Shown: in pieces, positions 8,825 to 18,021 of the stretch
How the letters are laid out: every line of letters begins with the position of its first letter
Numbering within the stretch: position 1 is the first letter of the stretch
Assembly (NCBI GenBank): GCA_012841865.1
Contig: DUTX01000108.1
Location: forward strand, 1 to 45,809
Direction of reading: 5' to 3'
DNA: 45,809 nucleotides
Origin: Acholeplasmataceae bacterium
Lineage (GTDB): Bacteria; Bacillota_I; Bacilli_A; ML615J-28; CAG-698
Program-made: the position numbers and the translations under genes
Notes under the pieces: generated by a model
Told to the model about the DNA's origin: nothing
Seen by the model: the letters and a program-made list of their open reading frames with translations, nothing else
Database searches by the model: none

Positions 8825-9717
8825 TCTTGCACCTCCGTGGTTTTTTCTTCCTCTTTCGAAAGATTTTCTTCGACAGCTTCTTCAGTTACAGTTTTTTCTT
8901 CTGTAACAACTGCTTCTATATTTTTCTTTCTCTCTTCTGTTTTATATTCTACTCGACCTCTCGGACGACGGCCACGGCGATATTGTCCGCGGTCTTCGTG
9001 GATAGAATCTTCTCCAAGGTCAATCTGTATCGGAGTTCCACCTTGAGCCTCAACAGCTGCGTTAGCTAAGGTTCCGACAACCAATTTTACTGAACGAATC
9101 GCATCGTCATTTCCGGGGATAATAAAATCAACATCATCGGGATCACAGTTAGTATCAACAAGACCAAAAATTTTAATATTTAGTTTTCTTGCTTCTCTAA
9201 CAGCAATCTGTTCGCTCTTCGGGTCGACAATAACAACTGCTTCGGGGAGAGATTTCATATCTCTGATTCCGTTAAAGTATTTTTCAAGACGGGCTTTTTC
9301 TTTATTGAGTAGAATTACTTCTTTTTTAGGTAAAACTTCGAAAACTCCGTCTTCTTCCATTCTTTCAATTTCGTAGAGACGGGCAATACTTTTTCTGATA
9401 GTTTTATGATTGGTAAGGGTACCTCCCAACCAACGTTGATCAACATAAAACTGATTGCAGCGAATTGCTTCTTCCTTAATTACATCTTGAGTTTGTTTTC
9501 TAGTTCCAACAAAAAGAACCCGACCGCCGTTTTGAACAATATTGAACATTGCGGCATATGCTTCTTCAAGCAATTTAACGGTTTTGTCTAAGTCGATAAT
9601 ATAGATACCGTTTCTTTCTCCAAAAATATACTCTTTCATTTTGGGGTTCCAACGGCGAGTATTATGACCGAAATGAACCCCTGCTTCTAGCAGTTGATTT
9701 TTTGTAATAATAGACAT
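8821..9717 (-). CDS. rpsB: Ribosomal protein S2
   Basis: 30S subunit protein. Typical S2 motifs include [34 protein letters not shown] and [18 protein letters not shown]. The S2 core ends near residue 225; the remaining ~70 residues are a charged extension with an Arg-rich patch (RRGRRPRGR) and then a strongly acidic Glu/Thr/Val tail, making 298 residues against about 245 in Bacillus. It is the promoter-proximal gene of the block, with a sigma-A promoter and a structured leader. Confidence 0.97.
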   Translation of the reverse strand: MSIITKNQLLEAGVHFGHNTRRWNPKMKEYIFGERNGIYIIDLDKTVKLLEEAYAAMFNIVQNGGRVLFVGTRKQTQDVIKEEAIRCNQFYVDQRWLGGTLTNHKTIRKSIARLYEIERMEEDGVFEVLPKKEVILLNKEKARLEKYFNGIRDMKSLPEAVVIVDPKSEQIAVREARKLNIKIFGLVDTNCDPDDVDFIIPGNDDAIRSVKLVVGTLANAAVEAQGGTPIQIDLGEDSIHEDRGQYRRGRRPRGRVEYKTEERKKNIEAVVTEEKTVTEEAVEENLSKEEEKTTEVQE

Positions 9718-9828
9718 TTTAAAAACTCCTTCTTTTTATTTTGTTTGGCCTCCATAAGCATCAACAATGACCGCCCCGAAAATCGGACCTGACGACCATT
9801 TCAACCTATGTGTGTATTAGTTTTGCCG
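9718..9828 (-). promoter_or_regulatory. rpsB 5' leader, probable structured autoregulatory RNA
   Basis: About 110 nt of transcribed leader between the promoter and the rpsB ATG. It is richer in G+C than the surrounding intergenic DNA and has complementary segments (for example CCGA/TCGG near 9787-9778 and AATG/CATT arms around it). Leaders of rpsB often bind S2 for feedback control; that role is inferred here. Confidence 0.45.
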
Positions 9829-9833
9829 GACAT

Positions 9834-9862
9834 ATTATAGCACAAAACCAAGATTAATGCAA
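9834..9862 (-). promoter_or_regulatory. rpsB promoter (sigma-A type)
   Basis: TTGCAT (9862-9857), 17-bp spacer, TATAAT (9839-9834) on the minus strand, just past the end of dut. Confidence 0.85.
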
Positions 9863-9875
9863 ACATAATCTATCC

Positions 9876-10343
9876 TTATTTTTTTGTGCTGCCGATTCCA
9901 CCCGCTCTATTACCACCAGGTTTTTCTTCATCTTCTATTAACAAAAATTTTAAAAATATTCCTTGAACAATTCTTTCGTTTTCTTTTAAGACGATAGTTT
10001 CCTTACTAGTGTTTTCAATTGCGATAAGTATATGTCCTTCATTTTTCGGATTATTATAATAATCAGCGTCAATTACACCCACTTGATTTTTTAAACGAAG
10101 GCCTTTAAAACCACAGGAACTCCTGATGACTAAAAAAAGGACTTCATCGTTTTTCATATATGCTTTGATCCCGGAGGCAATAATGATATCTTCTCCGGGT
10201 TTTAATTCTACGGCATAAGGAAGGTAAAAATCATAGCCCGCAGAATGTTCGGTTGCTCTTTTGGGTAAGTTAATCCTTTCATATTCTGTTTCCGTTTGAT
10301 ATTTCAAATATTCATGTAAACTTACTTTTTTAAATCCGCGCAT
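9876..10343 (-). CDS. dut: dUTP diphosphatase (trimeric dUTPase family)
   Basis: Hydrolyses dUTP to dUMP and pyrophosphate, keeping uracil out of DNA and feeding thymidylate synthesis. 155 residues. Family motifs are visible in order: AGYDFYLP (motif 1), RSSCGFKGLRL (motif 2), GVIDADYYNNPKNEGHI (motif 3, the version found in low-GC Firmicutes), ERIVQGIF (motif 4) and GGIGSTKK (motif 5, the Gly-rich C-terminal arm, here very short). It follows xerC by 3 bp, so is the last gene of trmFO-xerC-dut. GGAG ribosome site. Confidence 0.9.
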   Translation of the reverse strand: MRGFKKVSLHEYLKYQTETEYERINLPKRATEHSAGYDFYLPYAVELKPGEDIIIASGIKAYMKNDEVLFLVIRSSCGFKGLRLKNQVGVIDADYYNNPKNEGHILIAIENTSKETIVLKENERIVQGIFLKFLLIEDEEKPGGNRAGGIGSTKK

Positions 10344-10346
10344 TAC

Positions 10347-11261
10347 TTACTCCTTCTTTGTTGCCCGTGGGTGATGTTTCATATATTCCTCTTTTAATTG
10401 TTCTTTGGATACATGTGTGTAAATTTGGGTTGTGGAAAGGTTGGCATGACCAAGCAATTCCTGGACGCTTCGTAAATCTGCGCCGTTGTCTAAAAGGTGG
10501 GTTGCAAAAGAGTGCCTAAGCATATGGGGAGAAATTTTTAAGTCATTCGCAGCTTTCAAATTAATATTGTTTAAAATAACCCGAACCCCACGAGGAGTCA
10601 AAGGCCCCCCTCGATAATTTAAAAAGAGAATGTCGGTATGACCTTTTTTGCTTCTTTTTAATAGTTCATTGCGGGCAAACTCAAGATAATCCAAAAGGGT
10701 ATTTTTGATATTGTCATATACCGGCAAATATCTCTCTTTTCCTCCTTTACCCATAACGATAATCGAAGAGTTATAAAAATCAAGATCCTGAATTCTTAAA
10801 GCACAAAGCTCCCCAACTCGCATACCGGTTCCGTATAACAATTCTAATATTGCATAATCGCGTTTTCCGACTTCGGTGCTAACATCAATCGCATCAAAGA
10901 GATTGTCAAGTTCTTGGTAATAAACCAATTTCGGAAGCAATTTGCTTAATTTAGGAGAATTTACATCAGCAAAAATATTGACATCCACTATTCCTTCTCG
11001 AACCATAAATTTATATAGACTTCTCAAACTTGACATCTTTCTGGCAATTGTCCGGGAACTGTAACCTTTCTTATGTAAAAAGGAAAGAAAATAACGACTG
11101 TAATTTGCCTTTACCTCTTTTAAAGTTCCTAAGGAATTGGTTTTTAGAAAGTTTTGAAAATCTTCAATGTCATTTAAATAATTCAGAACCGTGTATTTGG
11201 AATAAGATCTTTCTGTTTCCAAATAGTTCTTAAAGGCTAGAACTATTTCAACATCTTTCAT
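10347..11261 (-). CDS. xerC: Tyrosine recombinase XerC
   Basis: Site-specific recombinase resolving chromosome dimers at dif, 304 residues. The N-terminal SAM-like core-binding domain ([23 protein letters not shown]) is followed by the catalytic domain with the Arg of GTGMRVGEL, the [12 protein letters not shown] box, the [16 protein letters not shown] segment with the second His and the nucleophilic Tyr. Placed directly after trmFO, as xerC (codV) is in Bacillus, which favours XerC over XerD or a mobile integrase. It overlaps the trmFO 3' end by 14 bp; its GGAG ribosome site lies inside trmFO. Confidence 0.9.
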   Translation of the reverse strand: MKDVEIVLAFKNYLETERSYSKYTVLNYLNDIEDFQNFLKTNSLGTLKEVKANYSRYFLSFLHKKGYSSRTIARKMSSLRSLYKFMVREGIVDVNIFADVNSPKLSKLLPKLVYYQELDNLFDAIDVSTEVGKRDYAILELLYGTGMRVGELCALRIQDLDFYNSSIIVMGKGGKERYLPVYDNIKNTLLDYLEFARNELLKRSKKGHTDILFLNYRGGPLTPRGVRVILNNINLKAANDLKISPHMLRHSFATHLLDNGADLRSVQELLGHANLSTTQIYTHVSKEQLKEEYMKHHPRATKKE

Positions 11262-12549
11262 TTTCTGCTCCGATTATTGTTTCCAAAGTCTGTAAACTTC
11301 TGGAAGCATATTCCTGTTTTCGTTCCGCCTTCCGCATTCTTTTATTTAAAGGGGCAAATATCCCGAAATTAACATTCATCGGCTGAAAATTTTTATTCGG
11401 CAAACTAATATAATTCGCAAGAGCGCCGATTGCCGTTTGATTAGAATAATCAATTAAATCTTTGTTGCTAAGGAATCTTGCCATATTGATACCGGCAACG
11501 AGTCCACTCGCTGCGCTTTCCAGATAACCTTCAACACCCGTAATTTGACCCGCAAAAAACAAATCATTTCTTTTCTTAGTTTGGTAATACTTTTTTAAGA
11601 CTTTAGGAGCATTGATATAAGTATTGCGGTGCATAACGCCATAACGAACAATCTCACAATTTTCAAGCCCCGGAATTAAACGCAACACTCGCTTTTGTTC
11701 AGGAAATTTCAGATGTGTTTGAAAACCCACAATATTATACATTGTCTTTGCTGCATCATCTTGACGTAATTGAACCACGGCATAAGGCTCTTTGCCGGTT
11801 CTAGGGTCGGCAAGCCCGACCGGTTTCATCGGCCCAAATAAAAGAGTTTCTCTTCCTCTTTCTGCAATCTCCTCAATCGCCATGCAACCTTCGAAAACTT
11901 TTAATTCAAAATCACGGGGAACAACCCTTTCGGCAGAAATCAAAGCTTCATAAAACCTATCAAACTCTTCTTTGGAAAGAGGACAATTATAATAAGCCGC
12001 TTCGCCCTTATCATAACGGGACTTTAAATAAGCAATGTCCTTATTTATTGATTCTTCGGTTATTATTGGCGCCACGGCGTCATAGAAATACAGATAATCT
12101 TCGCCACAAAAGTTTTTTATTTTTTCTGATAAAGCTTGGCTGGTTAAAGGCCCTGATGAAATAATCGTTGGCCCGGAAGGTATTGCGTCAACTTCTTCGC
12201 GGATGATTTCAATTCCTTCCATATTTGTTAAGAAATCGGTAACAAAGTTAGAAAAGAGGTTTCTATCAACAGCAAGCGCTCCGCCCGCTTCAATTCTCGT
12301 AGCATCGGCTGCCTTCATAATCAGCGAATCAAGCCTTCTCATTTCTTCTTTCAACAATCCGACGGCATTTTCAATAGAGGCTGAGCGAAATGAATTCGAA
12401 CAAACCAATTCCGCAAACCCAGCGGTCTGATGTGCTTCGGTATATTTTTGGGGGCGCATTTCATACAGACGAACAAACAAGCCCCGTTTAGCTAATTGAT
12501 ATGCTGCTTCGCTACCGGCTAATCCGGCTCCGATTATATTTACAATCAT
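11248..12549 (-). CDS. trmFO: tRNA m5U54 methyltransferase (folate/FAD-dependent)
   Basis: Makes 5-methyluridine at position 54 of tRNA using methylenetetrahydrofolate and FADH2. The FAD dinucleotide fold [18 protein letters not shown] is at the N-terminus, with the family segments [16 protein letters not shown] and [19 protein letters not shown]. About 433 residues, the usual size. The frame is open 9 codons further upstream, but the ATG at 12549 has GGTGAT just ahead and begins directly with the FAD fold, so I use it. TrmFO is typical of Firmicutes. Stop codon is TGA, showing TGA is not reassigned. Confidence 0.95.
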   Translation of the reverse strand: MIVNIIGAGLAGSEAAYQLAKRGLFVRLYEMRPQKYTEAHQTAGFAELVCSNSFRSASIENAVGLLKEEMRRLDSLIMKAADATRIEAGGALAVDRNLFSNFVTDFLTNMEGIEIIREEVDAIPSGPTIISSGPLTSQALSEKIKNFCGEDYLYFYDAVAPIITEESINKDIAYLKSRYDKGEAAYYNCPLSKEEFDRFYEALISAERVVPRDFELKVFEGCMAIEEIAERGRETLLFGPMKPVGLADPRTGKEPYAVVQLRQDDAAKTMYNIVGFQTHLKFPEQKRVLRLIPGLENCEIVRYGVMHRNTYINAPKVLKKYYQTKKRNDLFFAGQITGVEGYLESAASGLVAGINMARFLSNKDLIDYSNQTAIGALANYISLPNKNFQPMNVNFGIFAPLNKRMRKAERKQEYASRSLQTLETIIGAENERC

Positions 12550-12564
12550 ATTATCACCATTAGT

Positions 12565-12570
12565 ATTATA
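12565..12570 (-). promoter_or_regulatory. Possible -10 box for trmFO-xerC-dut
   Basis: TATAAT on the minus strand 15 bp upstream of the trmFO start. Only a weak -35 (CTTTAA, 17-bp spacer) can be matched. The preceding gene ends in a terminator, so a promoter is expected here. Confidence 0.4.
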
Positions 12571-12600
12571 ACACAAAGCTTGTCTGATTAAAGAAAAATA

Positions 12601-12625
12601 AAAAAATCTTCAAACGAAGATTTTT
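12601..12625 (-). terminator. Terminator after the LysM protein gene
   Basis: AAAAATCTTC / GAAGATTTTT hairpin with a 4-base loop followed by TTATTTTTC on the minus strand, starting at the stop codon of 12624-13106. Confidence 0.85.
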
Positions 12626-13106
12626 AACGGATAAAGACCTTGCATCCCGGACGTAGCCAATTGTCAAGGTTAGCATAAACAAACTCCTCCAAAGAAAGAT
12701 TATTTTCTAAAAGGATACTTTCTAAAGTATCTCCGCTTTGGATTTGGTATGATTTCCTTTTTGGAATCCGAATTACTTGATTTGGACCAAGACGAAGTTT
12801 TGTAACATCATTGTATTTTAAAAGCATAGAAACTGAAATATTGCATTTTCTCGCTATTCCTGCTAGCTTATCGTAAGAATCGATTAAATATTCTTCAAAA
12901 AAGATATTCCCATTTTTTCCGTTCCGAGGAATAACAATTGTCTCACCAGGACAAATCGTTAACCCTGGGAGTTCATTTTCTTTCATTAATTCTTTTAATT
13001 CAACCCCATATGCTTGTGCAATCTTTCCCAGTGTATCTTCCTTCTTCACTATATAATCAAAACTTTCCGACATCCGGAAGCGAGTGCGAAAAACATCCTT
13101 ATTCAA
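12624..13106 (-). CDS. Triple-LysM protein without signal peptide, probable spore-envelope protein
   Basis: About 160 residues made almost entirely of three LysM peptidoglycan-binding modules: one beginning FDYIVKKEDTLGKIAQAYGV, a second at YLIDSYDKLAGIARKCNIS, a third at YQIQSGDTLESILLENNLS ending in GCKVFIR. There is no signal peptide or membrane segment. Cytosolic LysM proteins in spore formers are often coat or cortex-interface proteins (SafA, SpoVID-like), which fits CotE and SpoVS elsewhere in the window; this role is inference. The frame opens at a GTG (13115), but GAGGTGAG lies exactly over it and is well placed for the in-frame TTG at 13106, so I choose the TTG. It is flanked by terminators on both sides. 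Confidence 0.8.
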   Translation of the reverse strand: MNKDVFRTRFRMSESFDYIVKKEDTLGKIAQAYGVELKELMKENELPGLTICPGETIVIPRNGKNGNIFFEEYLIDSYDKLAGIARKCNISVSMLLKYNDVTKLRLGPNQVIRIPKRKSYQIQSGDTLESILLENNLSLEEFVYANLDNWLRPGCKVFIR

Positions 13107-13171
13107 ACGGCTCACCTCGTTTTATTATATTGTAAACAAGGCAAAAGATTGTAGGCAAAACCACAGGTTAA

Positions 13172-13199
13172 GAAAAAAGATTAGGCATAAAACCTAACC
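13172..13199 (-). terminator. Terminator at the end of the TPR gene
   Basis: Seven-pair hairpin GGTTAGG/CCTAATC with one G-T pair (13199-13193 with 13185-13179) followed by TTTTTTC on the minus strand; overlaps the stop codon. Confidence 0.75.
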
Positions 13200-14096
13200 G
13201 ATTTGCTTTAATAATTTTTCATAATATGAACTCTTGATAAAGTCGGCAAGTTCTTCGTCTTCAAGCATAAAATCCTTTAAACTCGGATCACGCATTAGAG
13301 CATATAACAAACAGGAATAGCCGTTTTCATAATCATTTGTTATGAGATACACGCAAGCAAGATTATACCAAAGAACCGCATTATCTTTATCTTTTTCAAT
13401 CCCTCGCAGATAATAATAACGGGCGCTTTCATAATCACGATAAATATCTTTATAAAGCAAAGCAATATTCAAATAGGCTAAAATATAACCCTCTTTTTCA
13501 ATCTCTTCAAGATAATATTTCTTGGCCTTCTCATAATTTTTTTGCTTACCATAGATAACTCCGAGATTATAGGAAACCATTTTTTCTTTAGGGTCAACTT
13601 TATAAGCCTGACGTGTATGCGCTAAGGCCAGGTTCAGCTGATTATGTTTTTCATAAAAAGACCCGATATTGAGGTTAGCCCAAAAATGATGCGGATTATA
13701 AAGCAAAGTCTTCTGATAATAATCGATGGCAAGCTCTTCATTGTCGCTTTCATCCGCAAGCAAGGCCAAACTGAAATACGCATCAGCAAAAGTGGGATCC
13801 TTCTCAATTGTAGTATGATAATACTTAACCGCTTCATCTTTCTTGCCGATTATTTCATGGGCAGTACCTAGATAGTAATAGGTATGGGGAAGATTAGGAA
13901 AAACCTCGACAATCTCATTAAATACTTCAATTGCCTGAAGCGGCTGATTATTATCAAGGTGAACAAGTCCATAATCCACCAAATCTTTGATGATTATTTT
14001 TTTTGTAAAGGCTTCTTGGTAAAATTTTATTGCCTCGCGGAAGTTTCCTTTTGCGCGAGCTTTTCTAGCATTTTCTATTAAATCTGTATATCTCAT
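13194..14096 (-). CDS. Tetratricopeptide-repeat protein
   Basis: 300 residues consisting of about seven or eight TPR units (for example AIKFYQEAFTKK, TYYYLGTAHEIIGKKDEAVKYYHTTIEKDP, AYFSLALLADESDNEELAIDYYQ, NLGVIYGKQKNYEKAKKYYLEEIEK, LWYNLACVYLITNDYENGYSCLLYAL). It has no signal peptide, so it is a cytosolic scaffold. Its ATG overlaps the stop of the CPBP protease gene (ATGA), so the pair is translationally coupled and probably works together, perhaps with the TPR protein holding a partner of the membrane protease. Specific function is unknown. Confidence 0.85.
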   Translation of the reverse strand: MRYTDLIENARKARAKGNFREAIKFYQEAFTKKIIIKDLVDYGLVHLDNNQPLQAIEVFNEIVEVFPNLPHTYYYLGTAHEIIGKKDEAVKYYHTTIEKDPTFADAYFSLALLADESDNEELAIDYYQKTLLYNPHHFWANLNIGSFYEKHNQLNLALAHTRQAYKVDPKEKMVSYNLGVIYGKQKNYEKAKKYYLEEIEKEGYILAYLNIALLYKDIYRDYESARYYYLRGIEKDKDNAVLWYNLACVYLITNDYENGYSCLLYALMRDPSLKDFMLEDEELADFIKSSYYEKLLKQIG

Positions 14097-14857
14097 AAAA
14101 AAACCGTCATAAAAAAGTAAATCAAGATGGTGGAATTATTCAAGAAATGAATTCCAATCGGTACTAAGATATTGTTTTTCGACAAAGAATAAGTCGTACA
14201 TAGTACCAAAGCCATCGGTAAATATTGGAAAAAGAAGAGATCAACCGCATGCAAGGCAGAAAAGATAACCGCAGAAATGAGAATTGCAATCAGCGGCCGC
14301 AATTTAAATTTGTCTTGCACAGCCCCATATAATGCTTTTCTAAACAAAATCTCTTCAACAAATGGCGCCAGTAGCATTACTGAAAGCAACATAAAGACGC
14401 CGGTGCTTGAATCTAAAGCAGCCAAGATTAACTCTTGATTTTGGGAAGTTCCTGTAACTCCAAGCAGTTTATAAATCAAAACAAAAGCTATATTCACTAG
14501 GTAAATAATAATGAAACCTAAAAAAATCATCGGAATAGTAGATTTCCATTCGCTTTTAAACCTCTGAAAATCTTGGCTTAAATTCCTTGCAAAGATAATA
14601 ATCATTAAGATAGCCAAAATAATACTGCCGATGAATTGGGAAAGGTTTTGTACTCCCCACATCTGATCTGTCATCTTCTTATAGTCATTAACCGCAACTT
14701 GAAATTCTTTAAGAAAATTCGGATTTTTATAGGAAATAATCCCTACCCCTAAATACATAACCGCAACTTGAAGGAGAAAAAACAGAACAAAGCCAACAAC
14801 AAAAGCCAAAAGATAAAAGTTTCCCCTTCCAATTTTCCTTATTATTCTTTCACTCAT
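14093..14857 (-). CDS. CPBP-family intramembrane metalloprotease (Abi/CAAX type)
   Basis: Membrane protein of 254 residues with about seven hydrophobic segments. The family motifs are present: EEILFRKALYG (EExxxR), FSALHAVD (FxxxH) and HFLNNS (HxxxN/B). Family members process prenylated proteins, bacteriocins or membrane substrates; the substrate here is unknown. The frame opens at a TTG five codons earlier, but AGGGGG lies inside that stretch and is correctly placed for the ATG at 14857. Transcribed with the overlapping TPR gene from a recognisable promoter. Confidence 0.88.
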   Translation of the reverse strand: MSERIIRKIGRGNFYLLAFVVGFVLFFLLQVAVMYLGVGIISYKNPNFLKEFQVAVNDYKKMTDQMWGVQNLSQFIGSIILAILMIIIFARNLSQDFQRFKSEWKSTIPMIFLGFIIIYLVNIAFVLIYKLLGVTGTSQNQELILAALDSSTGVFMLLSVMLLAPFVEEILFRKALYGAVQDKFKLRPLIAILISAVIFSALHAVDLFFFQYLPMALVLCTTYSLSKNNILVPIGIHFLNNSTILIYFFMTVFL

Positions 14858-14886
14858 AATTTTCCCCCTCAAGGTTTATTAGCCTA

Positions 14887-14915
14887 ATAATAACACAATT
14901 TCGCTCCTTCTTCAA
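14887..14915 (-). promoter_or_regulatory. Promoter for the CPBP-TPR pair
   Basis: TTGAAG (14915-14910), 17-bp spacer, TATTAT (14892-14887) on the minus strand. The -35 lies in the loop region of a hairpin that may also end thrS transcription. Confidence 0.55.
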
Positions 14916-14936
14916 GGCGAATTTTTTTCATTTTCT

Positions 14937-16853
14937 TTAATTATCCTTACCGAATCCGGCTATCTCTTTTTTTATTAAAGCGATAAACTCAGCTATAAAA
15001 ACTGTATTAGTTTCAGTACTTCCATATTTTCTATAAGTCAAAAGCTGCTCATTTACTTCTTTATCCCCGACAACAAGTTGGTAAGGGATTTTTAAGGTTT
15101 GAGCTTCACGAATTTTATAACCAAGTTTTTCCTCGCGGTCATCAATTTCAACCCGTAAGCCTTCCTTAAAAAGCAGTTCTTTAACTTTTTTTACATAATC
15201 CAAATGAAAATCATTCTTCACAGGAATTAGTTTAATCTGAACCGGTGCCAACCAAGTCGGAAAAGCACCACCGTAATGTTCGGTGATAATACCGATGAAT
15301 CTTTCCAAAGAGCCGAAAATTGCTCTATGGAGCATTACTGGTCGTTGTTTTTCGCCATGTTCATCAATATAAGTCAAATCAAAGCGTTCCGGTAAATTCA
15401 TATCAAGTTGAATTGTTCCACATTGCCAGATGCGGTTCATAGAATCACGCAATTTGAAATCAAGTTTCGGGCCATAAAATGCTCCGTCGCCGGGATTGAG
15501 TTTAAACTCTTTTCCGGCCTTCCTGCATGCATTCGCAAGCGCCTTTTCTGATTTGTCCCAAATTTCAACTGTACCGATATAGTTTTCCTCAGGGCGAGTT
15601 GAAAGCTCAATTTGATAACTCAGGTCAAAAGTGGAATAAATCTCATCAAACAATCTGATTAATTCCGCAACTTCACTTTCAATCATATCCTCGGTTAAAA
15701 AGACATGAGCATCATCTTGAGTAAAATAACGGACACGGAAAAGTCCGTTTAAAGCGCCACTCGCTTCATGGCGATGGACCATTCCGAGCTCACCGAGCCG
15801 AAGCGGAAAGTCTCGATAGGAATGCAGTTTGCTCCGGTAGACCAAAATTCCCCCCGGACAATTCATTGGCTTTATTGCAAATTCGTATTTATCAATTTCT
15901 GAAGTATACATATTGTCTTTGTAATTTTCCCAGTGTCCGGAAATTTGCCATAAATCCTTATTCAACATAATCGGAGTTTGAATTAGTTGGTATCCTTCGC
16001 GGGTATGAATTTTAAACCAATATTCTTCCAAGGTCCGTCTTAACACCCAACCATTCGGTAACCAGAAAGGAAAGCCGGGACCATATTCACTAATCATAAA
16101 GAGACCAAGTTCGCGCCCAAGTTTCCGATGGTCGCGTTCTGCTCTTTCTTTTAAGATTTCCAAATGTTGCTGCAATTCCGCATCGCTAAAAAAACAGATA
16201 CCATAGATTCTTTGTAATTGTTCATTATCCGATTTTCCACGCCAATAAGCGCCGCTGACGCTTAAAAGTTTAAAATGCTTCAACATTTTCGTGCTCAAAA
16301 CATGGGGTCCGCGACAAAGATCAATAAAATCTCCGTGTTTATAAATAGTAATTACCGCACCGTCTTCTAATTCATTGATTATTTCTTGTTTGTATTTATC
16401 ATTTTCAAAAATAACCAAAGCTTGTTCTTTAGTTACTTCACGCCGTTCAAATTTTAAAGCTTGAGTTGCAATCGCAGCCATTTCCGCTTCAATCTTAGGA
16501 AGATCTTCTTCAGTAAATTTTATGCCAGCACCTGGATTTATATCATAATAAAATCCTTCCTCAATCGCCGGTCCGACACCGAATGCGGAAGCGGGATATA
16601 ATTTCTTTACTGCACTTGCCAGTAAATGACTGCAAGAATGGTTTAATACCGAAAAGGCTTCCGGAGCATCTTTGGTAACAAGCTCGAGACTGGCATCGCC
16701 TCCAAGCGGCCGTGTCAAATCATAATCTTCACCGTTTATTTTTGCAAAAACAGCCTTCTTTGCAAGCGAAGGGGAAATGGACTGCGCAATTTCCAGCGCA
16801 CTAATTCCCTGTTGATATTCTTTTGAACTTCCGTCAATAAAAGTTATCTTCAT
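14937..16853 (-). CDS. thrS: Threonyl-tRNA synthetase
   Basis: Class II synthetase, 638 residues, all domains present: TGS (MKITFIDGSSKEYQQG), the zinc-dependent editing domain with HSCSHLLASAVKKLYP and YWRGKSDNEQLQRIYG, the catalytic core with KPMNCPGG, LPLRLGELGMVHRHEASGAL (motif 2 region) and RPVMLHRAIFGSLERFIGII (motif 3), and the C-terminal anticodon-binding domain. Unlike ProS, its editing domain is kept. The frame is open 16 codons further up, but the ATG at 16853 has a strong AAGGAGG site and starts the TGS domain. Controlled by a T-box leader. Confidence 0.97.
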   Translation of the reverse strand: MKITFIDGSSKEYQQGISALEIAQSISPSLAKKAVFAKINGEDYDLTRPLGGDASLELVTKDAPEAFSVLNHSCSHLLASAVKKLYPASAFGVGPAIEEGFYYDINPGAGIKFTEEDLPKIEAEMAAIATQALKFERREVTKEQALVIFENDKYKQEIINELEDGAVITIYKHGDFIDLCRGPHVLSTKMLKHFKLLSVSGAYWRGKSDNEQLQRIYGICFFSDAELQQHLEILKERAERDHRKLGRELGLFMISEYGPGFPFWLPNGWVLRRTLEEYWFKIHTREGYQLIQTPIMLNKDLWQISGHWENYKDNMYTSEIDKYEFAIKPMNCPGGILVYRSKLHSYRDFPLRLGELGMVHRHEASGALNGLFRVRYFTQDDAHVFLTEDMIESEVAELIRLFDEIYSTFDLSYQIELSTRPEENYIGTVEIWDKSEKALANACRKAGKEFKLNPGDGAFYGPKLDFKLRDSMNRIWQCGTIQLDMNLPERFDLTYIDEHGEKQRPVMLHRAIFGSLERFIGIITEHYGGAFPTWLAPVQIKLIPVKNDFHLDYVKKVKELLFKEGLRVEIDDREEKLGYKIREAQTLKIPYQLVVGDKEVNEQLLTYRKYGSTETNTVFIAEFIALIKKEIAGFGKDN

Positions 16854-16869
16854 TTTTCTTCCTCCTTTA

Positions 16870-17106
16870 AATAAAAATAAAAAATGCATCCCTGAACACA
16901 AGGACGCATATAACGTGGTACCACCTTATTTTCAAAATCAAAATGATCTTGACACTCAAATTCCTTAACGCGGAAAACGGAAACATCTTTCGAGTTCAAC
17001 TCCATGGTAGTAATTGCCGGGGCTTAACAAGCAGCTCTCACCATCCTGCCCTCGCTTTAAATAAACTAATCCTGCAATCGTGTCCACTTCATAGTTTTTT
17101 CATTTT
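16870..17106 (-). promoter_or_regulatory. T-box riboswitch controlling thrS
   Basis: On the minus strand the leader has the T-box sequence AAGGTGGTACCACG (about 16927-16914), close to the consensus AGGGTGGNACCGCG, followed by a terminator hairpin (ATGCGTCC with GGGATGCAT, about 16907-16882) and a T-run. The upstream Stem I region contains GGTGAGAGCTGC and then AATTACTACCATGG, where either ACT or ACC could be the specifier; both are threonine codons. Uncharged tRNA-Thr should bind and stabilise the antiterminator, switching thrS on when threonine is short. Confidence 0.93.
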
Positions 17107-17111
17107 CTAAT

Positions 17112-17140
17112 ATTATATAACAAACTTAATTTATGGTCAA
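17112..17140 (-). promoter_or_regulatory. T-box/thrS promoter (sigma-A type)
   Basis: TTGACC (17140-17135), 17-bp spacer, TATAAT (17117-17112) on the minus strand. The -35 overlaps the last codons of dnaI. Confidence 0.88.
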
Positions 17141-18012
17141 CTTTTTTGTGTATAATCTACTTCAGTTCGGTAATTTTTATCGTTTAATTTTACTTCGCTC
17201 ATAAGAAAGCGCAAACGCTCGCAAATCCGGGCGCTTTTAATTAAATCAATTTGATCTCGTGTTTCACTGAAATGATTTTGTAGTTCCAGAATGCTCAAAT
17301 TCGAAGTCATGCAAACAGGAAGATTTTCATGAAGACGATATTGGAGAATCGGTCCTAAAACCTCATCTCTGATAAATGCGGAGTTGCTTTCGGCTCCGAC
17401 ATCATCAAGCATTAATACTTCACTATTTTTTAGATCTCTGATAATCTTTTCTAATTCTCCGGTCGAGATCGAGCTTTTCATAAATCTGACCAAATCCGGA
17501 TAATAAGCAACGAAGACCTTAACTCCTACCTTAGACAGATTCTTCGCAAGAGTCATCATTAAAAAGGTTTTTCCGGTACCGAACGGGCCATGGAAAAAAA
17601 TACCTTTTGTAAATCTTCCTTTTTTATATTCATTTACAAAATCGGTAATCCTTTTTAAAGCAATGCTCCGATGTTTATTGATTACTAATTCTTGAGTCAT
17701 AAATTCGTTGCTTTCGGGAAAATAGCGTAAATCGAGATATTCGTCGTAGTCTTGTTCAAATTTGGAACAAGGAACCGATTTTAATTCCACCCTTTTGTTC
17801 TGATAACTTAAAGCGGTGTGCATCCCGTTTCCATCAACATTGCATCTTTCAAAAGTGCAGTCTTTGGATAATTCATTATTTTCTTTTTGAATAATAAATT
17901 TTCCGAGATTGTCTAATATTTCTTCTTCGTTTAACTCATTTTTTTTACAGAACCCGCGAATCAGAGGATCCTCAAAAAGCATAGATATAAGTTGTTGATT
18001 ATCACGATTCAT
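17137..18012 (-). CDS. dnaI: Primosomal protein DnaI, helicase loader
   Basis: AAA+ ATPase that loads the replicative helicase DnaC at the origin and at restart sites, with DnaB and DnaD; 291 residues. N-terminal helicase-interaction domain (about residues 1-115, with two Cys, CTFERCNV), then AAA+ core with Walker A GPFGTGKT, Walker B VLMLDDVGAES and sensor MTSNLS. It follows dnaB by 9 bp in the order coaE-...-dnaB-dnaI-thrS. Confidence 0.93.
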   Translation of the reverse strand: MNRDNQQLISMLFEDPLIRGFCKKNELNEEEILDNLGKFIIQKENNELSKDCTFERCNVDGNGMHTALSYQNKRVELKSVPCSKFEQDYDEYLDLRYFPESNEFMTQELVINKHRSIALKRITDFVNEYKKGRFTKGIFFHGPFGTGKTFLMMTLAKNLSKVGVKVFVAYYPDLVRFMKSSISTGELEKIIRDLKNSEVLMLDDVGAESNSAFIRDEVLGPILQYRLHENLPVCMTSNLSILELQNHFSETRDQIDLIKSARICERLRFLMSEVKLNDKNYRTEVDYTQKS

Positions 18013-18021
18013 ACTTCTCTC

